A stretch of DNA of 49,394 bases from Rhizobiaceae bacterium (GTDB lineage: Bacteria > Pseudomonadota > Alphaproteobacteria > Rhizobiales > Rhizobiaceae): assembly GCA_019635715.1 (NCBI GenBank), contig JAHBYY010000030.1:1-49394 (forward strand), written 5' to 3'. The notes beneath the pieces are model-generated. The model searched no databases. It was given only the letters and a program-made list of their open reading frames with translations, and was not told the DNA's origin. The translations under genes were made by a program, and so were the position numbers. Of this stretch, positions 43,523-49,394 are shown piece by piece (the first letter of the stretch is position 1; each line of letters starts with the position of its first letter).

Positions 43523-44329
43523 CTAACCCTTGGCTGCATCTACCTTTTTCAGGAACGCGTCGAGTTCGGCCGGATCCATGCGCACGATGTGCTTCTCTTC
43601 CGGATAGGCGAGACTGTTCACGTCGGCGACGAATTCCGAGAAGGCCGCGATACGCTCCTGCTGCAGCCGGTCGTACTCCGCGGCGAAGTTGCGGTAGACC
43701 TTCGAGTGGCGCGGCATGTGCCCGCGATTGGTGCCGAGAATGTCTTCCGCGAAGAGATATTGCGCGTCGCACCCCGTGCCTGCTCCCATCGAGAGCAGGA
43801 ACAGCGACGTCCGTTTCGAGATCGCCTCGGCCACTTCCACCGGCACCACCTCGATCTCCGCGCCGAACGCCCCGGCCGCCTCCAATTGCTTGACGGCGTC
43901 GAAGATCTCCATTGCCGTGTCGGCGGTCTTGCCGACCGCCTTCCAGCCGCCGGTCCAGGTGCGCCGCGACGGAATCAGGCCGACATGGCCGATGACCGGG
44001 ATAGCCTCGTCGGCCATGCGCTTGATCGTGGCGTAGCTGGCGCTGCAATAGACCGCGTCGGCGCCCGCCCTGTACATCTTGAACGACCAGCGGACGAAGT
44101 CGTCGGCGGTTCCGATCTCGAAGAAGTTCTCGCCCGGCATCGAGAACAGGCTGGGTGCGACCTCGCGGTAGCGTGGATCCAGGATGAGTTCCGGCGGGAT
44201 CGAGACGATGTCGATGCCGGCCTTCTCGGCCGCCTCGGCCTCCTCCAGGTTCATGACGCGCAGCATGGTCAACTGGCGCTTGCCCTTGATGGCCCGCAGA
44301 TCTGCGATGGTCGGCCGTTTGCGGCTCAT
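43523..44329 (-). CDS. PanB-like protein lacking canonical metal ligands
   Basis: A 268-residue TIM barrel of the ketopantoate hydroxymethyltransferase family. The second half is clearly PanB: IPVIGHVGLIPSRRTWTGGW, QLEAAGAFGAEIEVVPVEVA (with the catalytic-region Glu of the EVVP motif) and LSMGAGTGCDAQYLFAEDILG. In the first half, the metal-site VGDS of true PanB is replaced by VSIPPE, and the KIEG lysine and glutamate by YCSAS. A true PanB reaction is therefore doubtful. It is the last gene of the MocDEF-like cluster, 28 bases after the reductase. A C1-transfer or C-C lyase role in that pathway is a guess. Confidence 0.82.
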   Translation of the reverse strand: MSRKRPTIADLRAIKGKRQLTMLRVMNLEEAEAAEKAGIDIVSIPPELILDPRYREVAPSLFSMPGENFFEIGTADDFVRWSFKMYRAGADAVYCSASYATIKRMADEAIPVIGHVGLIPSRRTWTGGWKAVGKTADTAMEIFDAVKQLEAAGAFGAEIEVVPVEVAEAISKRTSLFLLSMGAGTGCDAQYLFAEDILGTNRGHMPRHSKVYRNFAAEYDRLQQERIAAFSEFVADVNSLAYPEEKHIVRMDPAELDAFLKKVDAAKG

Positions 44330-44357
44330 CGATGGTCCTCCCTCGAACGTTCTGGAA

Positions 44358-45605
44358 TCATGCGGCCAGCAGCGCCTTCAGCCTGGTCTCCGGCGCGGCC
44401 AGCGCCTCCCGCGACGGGCTGGCCCGCCGCGCGATCAGCATCTCGGCGATCCGGATGTCGCGCGCCACGGCCGTGCCGGTTCCGATGCCGCTGGCGGCGA
44501 CCAGGCGTCCGTCGCCCGCCAGGTGGAACAGGATGAAGGCATCCGGCCCGACCTCGCGACGCACCGTGTCGCGGCCCTCGTCGGAAAGCCCGGCGATCTG
44601 CAGGCCCAGTTGGTACTGATCCGACCAGAACCACGGCACCGTCGCGTGCGGCTCGTCCTGTCCGAGCATGTTGCGCGCGGCGAGCCCCCCCTGTTCCTGC
44701 GCGTTGCGCCACGCTTCGAGGCGCACCCGGCGCCCGCCATAGACGGCGAGCGGGAAGGAGCAGCAGTCGCCGGCCGCGAAAATGTCGGGGTCGGAGCTGC
44801 GCAGGCGGGCATCGACGGCGATGCCGTTGTCGATCGCCAGCCCGGCCTCTTCGGCCAGCCCGGTGTTCGGCACCGCGCCGATGCCGATGATGCAGAGGTC
44901 GGCGGCGATGCGCTCGCCTCCGGCAAGGGCGATCTCGATCGTCTCGCCGGCCTCGGCGATCGACGCGATGCCCTGTCCGCAGACGATGCACACGCCCTGG
45001 CGCTCGTGCTCGGCGTGGACGACCGCGGCGATCTCGGCCGGCACGCCGCGCATCAGGATGCGCGGCTGCGCCTCGATCAGCGTCACCGGGCAGCCGCGTC
45101 GGCGCGCCGATGCCGCCAGTTCGAGCCCGATGAACCCGCCGCCGACGATCGCCACCCGCACCCCGGCCGCCAGATGCCGGCGGATCGCCAGCGCGTCGTC
45201 GAAGGTGCGCAGCGTCACGCAGCGCGAGCTCTCCGGAAGACCGGGCAGGCGACGCGGCGATGCGCCGGTCGCCAGCAGCAGCTTGGCGTAGGGAATGGAC
45301 GCGCCATTGTCGAGATGGACGTCATGCGCCTGCCGGTCGAGCCGCACGACGCGCGCGCCGCTCATCAGGATGATGCGGGCATCCGCCAGCTTGCGCAGGT
45401 CGGTGACGATCTTCGCCGCGGGATCGGCCTCCGAGGCCATCGCCTCCTTCGACAGCGGCGGCCGCTCATAGGGCAGATGCAGTTCCTCGCCGATGAGGGT
45501 GACGCTGCCCTGATAGCCCTGCTCGCGCAGCGCAAACGCCGCCCGGGCGCCGCATTCGCCGGCGCCGACGATCACCATGCCCGGGTCTTCCTCGGAGGAG
45601 GCCAT
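44358..45605 (-). CDS. Ferredoxin reductase, MocF-like FAD/NAD(P) oxidoreductase
   Basis: A 415-residue reductase that passes electrons from NAD(P)H to the Rieske ferredoxin. The FAD loop is MVIVGAGECGARAAFALRE, the pyridine-nucleotide loop VAIVGGGFIGLELAASARR, and the FAD-closing motif IFAAGDCCSFPL. The reductase C-terminal domain follows (VPWFWSDQYQLGLQIAG), the family pattern of BphA4/rubredoxin- and ferredoxin-reductases; WFWSDQY is diagnostic. It starts five bases after the ferredoxin stop. Confidence 0.92.
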   Translation of the reverse strand: MASSEEDPGMVIVGAGECGARAAFALREQGYQGSVTLIGEELHLPYERPPLSKEAMASEADPAAKIVTDLRKLADARIILMSGARVVRLDRQAHDVHLDNGASIPYAKLLLATGASPRRLPGLPESSRCVTLRTFDDALAIRRHLAAGVRVAIVGGGFIGLELAASARRRGCPVTLIEAQPRILMRGVPAEIAAVVHAEHERQGVCIVCGQGIASIAEAGETIEIALAGGERIAADLCIIGIGAVPNTGLAEEAGLAIDNGIAVDARLRSSDPDIFAAGDCCSFPLAVYGGRRVRLEAWRNAQEQGGLAARNMLGQDEPHATVPWFWSDQYQLGLQIAGLSDEGRDTVRREVGPDAFILFHLAGDGRLVAASGIGTGTAVARDIRIAEMLIARRASPSREALAAPETRLKALLAA

Positions 45606-45610
45606 GCCGG

Positions 45611-45925
45611 TCAATCGATCTGGATCATGACCGCGCCGGCTTCGAGCTTGACCGGATAGGTCTTGAGGTTGACGCAGACCGGCGCACCCTTGGCCGCGCC
45701 CGTCTTGTAGTTGAAGCGGCCATTGTGCTTCGGGCACTCGATGATGTCGTCCATCACCAGCCCGTTCGCCAGATGGACTTTTTCGTGCGTGCACAGGCCG
45801 TCGGTGGCGAAATACTCGTCATCCGGCGACCTGTAGATCGCGAAGGTGCGGCTGCCATGGTCGAAGCGGATGACATCCTCCTCGTCCACGTCGTCTGCCT
45901 CGCAGGCCTTGATCCATTCCGCCAT
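45611..45925 (-). CDS. MocE-type Rieske [2Fe-2S] ferredoxin
   Basis: A 104-residue electron carrier. The Rieske ligands C45 and H47 (GLCTHEKVHL) and C64 and H67 (IECPKHNGRF) are in correct spacing. The sequence ends in KLEAGAVMIQID. No signal peptide, so cytosolic. It stands between the membrane oxygenase and the ferredoxin reductase, the same order as MocD-MocE-MocF in rhizopine catabolism. Confidence 0.93.
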   Translation of the reverse strand: MAEWIKACEADDVDEEDVIRFDHGSRTFAIYRSPDDEYFATDGLCTHEKVHLANGLVMDDIIECPKHNGRFNYKTGAAKGAPVCVNLKTYPVKLEAGAVMIQID

Positions 45926-45986
45926 GTCGTGTCTTCCGGTTTCTTCGTTCCGGACCGCCGGGCCTGGCGATCCGCCTGGGTGTCGT

Positions 45987-47084
45987 CTACTCGGCCGCCG
46001 CCGCCGGCATGGCGAGGCTGTGGAACTCCTCGCGATAGGGCTTGGCGGTCGGCGGCAGTTCGCGCTTGAGGAAATAATCCTCGTAGCGAAGCTGCTTCTT
46101 CACCACCGGCCACGCCTCCTTATAGGCATGCCACATCGAGGGATTCGGTGCCGGCAGGTCATGCTTGATCATCTCGTGCAGCTTCGGCAGTGCATGATAG
46201 GGCACCATCGGGAACATGTGGTGCTCCACATGGTAGTTCATGTTCCAGTAGATGTAGCGGCTGATCGGGTTCATGTAGACGGTGCGGCTGTTCAGCCGGT
46301 GGTCGACCACATTGTCGGCCAGACCGATATGCTGCAGCAGGCCGGTCAGCACCATGTGCCAGGTGCCGTAGAGGCGCGGCCCGCCGATCAGCATCAGCGG
46401 CAGGAACGACCACATCCAGAGCGCCGCCATCACCGCCGCGATGTAGATCGCCGCATGCCAGCGCGCCGCCGTCACCGCCTTGCCGCGCTCCATTTCGGGA
46501 ATGTAGCTCTTCTCCTCCTCGTTCAGCCCGACAAAGGCCTGGCGGAACAGGATCGGGATCGAATAGCGGAAATCGAGGATGCCGGTGAACATCAGCGCCG
46601 TCTTGACGAGATCCGGCGGACGCATGACGGCGATCTCGGCGTCGCGGCCGACGATGATCGTGTCGGTATGGTGCCGCGCATGGCTCCAGCGCCAGGCGAC
46701 CGGATTGCGGCACACCATGAACGAGGCGATCTGGTAGATCACATCGTTCATCCAGCGCGTCCGGAAAGCCGTGCCGTGGCCGCATTCGTGCCAGCGCGAG
46801 TCGCTCGACGCTCCGTAGAGCAGGCCGTAGACGAAGAAGAACGGCACGCACCACCACGTACCCCAGAAGTAGATGCCGCCGCCGGCCGAGCCGATCAGCA
46901 GCGCGAACCACAGGATCGTGTCGCGGATCGCCGGGCCGTCGGAGCGCTGCATCAGCTCCTTCATGGCCTTGCGCGGCACGTCGGTATGATACCAGTCCGC
47001 CGAGGCGAGGCCGGTCTCGATCGCGCGGCGCGTGCTCTCGCCGACAAGGCTGTAGTCCCGCTTCTTTTCCATGGTCGCCGTCAT
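45987..47084 (-). CDS. Membrane di-iron oxygenase/desaturase, MocD-like
   Basis: A 365-residue membrane enzyme with the three His boxes of the fatty-acid desaturase/alkane hydroxylase fold: HECGH (99-103), HARHH (135-139) and HVEHH (285-289), plus extra ligands possible in LLQHIGLADNVVDH. About four membrane segments are seen (near 58-78, 80-95, 165-180, 208-235). The N-terminal 50 residues are cytosolic. ATG 47084 follows AAGGAA. With the next two genes it forms a three-part oxygenase. In the rhizopine system MocD removes an O-methyl group; a true lipid desaturase is the alternative. Confidence 0.87.
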   Translation of the reverse strand: MTATMEKKRDYSLVGESTRRAIETGLASADWYHTDVPRKAMKELMQRSDGPAIRDTILWFALLIGSAGGGIYFWGTWWCVPFFFVYGLLYGASSDSRWHECGHGTAFRTRWMNDVIYQIASFMVCRNPVAWRWSHARHHTDTIIVGRDAEIAVMRPPDLVKTALMFTGILDFRYSIPILFRQAFVGLNEEEKSYIPEMERGKAVTAARWHAAIYIAAVMAALWMWSFLPLMLIGGPRLYGTWHMVLTGLLQHIGLADNVVDHRLNSRTVYMNPISRYIYWNMNYHVEHHMFPMVPYHALPKLHEMIKHDLPAPNPSMWHAYKEAWPVVKKQLRYEDYFLKRELPPTAKPYREEFHSLAMPAAAAE

Positions 47085-47190
47085 CTTGGTCGTTCCTTGT
47101 CCCGATCGCCGCGCGCGTGCCCTCTCCCTTCACACCGCGGTTTCAAATCCGGCGCTCCTCCGCCGGCCTTCCATGCCCTGGGAATGCCGT

Positions 47191-48372
47191 TCATGCGCCT
47201 CTCCCGAGCGACGCGAAACGGCCCGACGGGGCGGGAAAATCCGCCGCCGGCTGCGCCGCGACGGCCGTGATGCGTCCGTCCGCCAGCGCGATGTCGGCCG
47301 CGCCGTCGAGCACCCGGAACACCGCGTCGTAGGACCGGGACTCGCCATGCTCCAGCCAGATCATCTCGCCGCGCTCGCGCGCCGCGAGATTGCCCAGGAC
47401 ATGGTGCGTCGACGGCTCGATGGCCATGGCATACTGGCCGGACTGGAAATTCTGCCATTGGTACGAGCAGGGAAGCTGATCCTTGCGCGTCACGACTTCC
47501 AGGCCGAGCCCCAGCCGGTCGTTGACCAGCGCGACCGAGACGGAACCCGCCCGGTCGGCCGCCATGTCGTATTCCCACACCTGCTCGCGAAACCCGTTGC
47601 TCGGGCCGGCAGCCGTGCGGTAGCCGACGCCCTGCCGCTCGTAGTCCGGGCCGGCATGCGAGGCCCAGACGACGTCGCCGACGGGAGCCACATAGCGCGA
47701 TCCCTCGTCGAGCAGCGGGTGGCCGAGATTGACGTGGTAGAAGAACATGTGCGGCGTCTTGTAGAAGCCGTGATTGACCACGCGGTCTGAGATGCGGATC
47801 TCCTTGCCGCCGACATCCGCCTCGATGCGGCGCAGCAGATGCAGGTCCTCGCCGAACACCGCCGACTGCTGGACGATGCCCTCGGCCCACAGCACGCAGT
47901 CGTCACCGTTCCAGGTTTCGCCATAACCGGTGAGGCGCGCCGGGATGGTGCTGATACGTCCGTGCAGCGTATGCGCCACCTTGCTCTTGCGCGGATAATT
48001 ATACTCGTCGGCCGGCACGTCCTGGCTGCCGAGGATGTGGTCGAGGCCGCAGGTCAGCAAAAGGCCGGAGAAGGAGCGCGTCCAGGCGATGCCGTCCTCG
48101 CCCTCATATTCGTGCAGGCCGGGATGCCGGAAACCGGTCGGCGAATGCCAGCCGATCGCCTGTCCCTTGTAGTCGCAATCGGCGATGTCGAGCGCCCGGT
48201 CGACCAGCACGGTGAAGCGCAGGCCGCTGCCGGTGCGGAATTCCAGCATGCGCACGCCCCGCTCGACGCCGTCGCCGAGCGTCATCAGCCGCACCCCGGC
48301 AAACTGCGTCAGCATGCCCGCCCGCTCGGCGATCTCGCGCCGCGTATATGTCCTGCCGAAGAGTTCTACCAT
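47191..48372 (-). CDS. DUF4432 family, aldose 1-epimerase-like protein
   Basis: A 393-residue beta-sandwich protein of the DUF4432 group related to galactose mutarotase. Family features: LEFRTGSGLRFTVLVDRALDIADC (in pieces), FSGLLLTCGLDHILG, HTLHGRISTIPA, HMFFYHVNLGHPLLDEG and AMAIEPSTHHVLG. The conserved His/Asp/Glu set fits sugar binding. Such proteins appear in sugar-catabolism operons, where they may convert anomers or bind the imported sugar. It lies between the ABC ATPase (24 bases) and the oxygenase (106 bases) in one direction. Confidence 0.88.
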   Translation of the reverse strand: MVELFGRTYTRREIAERAGMLTQFAGVRLMTLGDGVERGVRMLEFRTGSGLRFTVLVDRALDIADCDYKGQAIGWHSPTGFRHPGLHEYEGEDGIAWTRSFSGLLLTCGLDHILGSQDVPADEYNYPRKSKVAHTLHGRISTIPARLTGYGETWNGDDCVLWAEGIVQQSAVFGEDLHLLRRIEADVGGKEIRISDRVVNHGFYKTPHMFFYHVNLGHPLLDEGSRYVAPVGDVVWASHAGPDYERQGVGYRTAAGPSNGFREQVWEYDMAADRAGSVSVALVNDRLGLGLEVVTRKDQLPCSYQWQNFQSGQYAMAIEPSTHHVLGNLAARERGEMIWLEHGESRSYDAVFRVLDGAADIALADGRITAVAAQPAADFPAPSGRFASLGRGA

Positions 48373-48396
48373 GGCACGTCCAGTTCCATTCCCGTC

Positions 48397-49173
<777 letters not shown>

Positions 49174-49177
49174 CGCC

Positions 49178-49394
49178 TCAATTCCCCGACTGGTGGCGGC
49201 GCTCGAGGCCGGAATGCAGGGCCATCATGCCGAGGATGATCGCGCCGATGAAGATGTTGTAGGCCAGTCCCGGCACGCCGATCATGACGATGCCGTTGCG
49301 CATGATGCGCAGGATGAAGATGCCGATCACCGTGCCGATGATCGTGCCGCGCCCGCCGGTCAGCGCCGTGCCGCCGATCACCACCATGGCGATC
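49178..49394 (-). CDS. Sugar ABC transporter permease, C-terminal part
   Basis: The last 71 residues of an RbsC/FrcC-type permease, cut by the window end; the reading frame continues off the edge, so the M at 49387 is internal. The family motif VIGGTALTGGRGTIIGTVIG is followed by two hydrophobic segments (IFILRIMRNGIVMIGVP, NIFIGAIILGMMAL) and a basic tail. Its partner ATPase follows after four bases. Confidence 0.9.
   Translation of the reverse strand, partial: IAMVVIGGTALTGGRGTIIGTVIGIFILRIMRNGIVMIGVPGLAYNIFIGAIILGMMALHSGLERRHQSGN

Overview
The window reads as chromosomal DNA of a GC-rich alphaproteobacterium of the Hyphomicrobiales, most like the Phyllobacteriaceae/Mesorhizobium group. 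The signs are Omp25/31-type beta-barrel proteins, an rsfS-rlmH-envC-ctpA-divergent polysaccharide deacetylase-rppH run, DUF1192 and DUF1737 proteins, a MocE-type Rieske ferredoxin, an FrcA-like sugar ATPase, TTAA-N7-TTAA (CtrA-type) boxes and a Rhizobiales-type 6S RNA. This placement is inferred from gene content, not from a database search. I saw no prophage, transposase, CRISPR array, rRNA or tRNA. Genes are tightly packed and no gap between genes exceeds 300 bases.

Left part (1-8.8 kb): the 5' part of serC with a structured leader; two paralogous outer-membrane barrels, each with a CtrA-type box about 80 bases upstream and a hairpin terminator; a VWA/CoxE-like protein and a MoxR ATPase, separated by a FitAB/VapBC-type toxin-antitoxin pair and a GNAT gene; a palindromic REP-like element; a 6S RNA; a GlcG/HbpS-type gene; 5-formyl-THF cyclo-ligase; and a YmdB-type phosphoesterase.

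Middle part (8.8-30 kb): mostly housekeeping genes. These are TerC, a ProXp-type tRNA-editing protein, a thioredoxin-TPR protein, a LON-domain protein and Trm112, then ftsE-ftsX-ydcF on the other strand, a membrane protein of unknown function, hpt, DUF1737 with a CitE-like lyase, an FAD oxidoreductase, an MFS transporter, MscS, and then rsfS-rlmH-envC-ctpA-deacetylase-rppH-alr-dadA-ispA. This last run links ribosome silencing and rRNA methylation with envelope remodelling and D-amino-acid metabolism.

Right part (30-43 kb): a hybrid sensor kinase with two receivers, an ArsR regulator behind a second MFS paralogue, DUF1192, a quinone oxidoreductase, a large exported caspase-TPR protein, and an operon of D-Ala-D-Ala carboxypeptidase, CobW GTPase and an endonuclease/phosphatase-family protein, followed by an M20 amidohydrolase and a small secreted protein.

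Far right (43.5-49.4 kb): a minus-strand catabolic cluster whose start lies beyond the window. In transcription order it holds a sugar ABC permease, an FrcA-like ATPase, a DUF4432 mutarotase-like protein, a membrane di-iron oxygenase, a Rieske ferredoxin, a ferredoxin reductase and a PanB-like protein that lacks the usual metal ligands. The oxygenase, ferredoxin and reductase match the MocD-MocE-MocF design of rhizopine O-demethylation. I read the cluster as uptake and oxidative demethylation of a methylated sugar or cyclitol, with the PanB-like enzyme as the least understood part. It is the best candidate here for an undescribed pathway.
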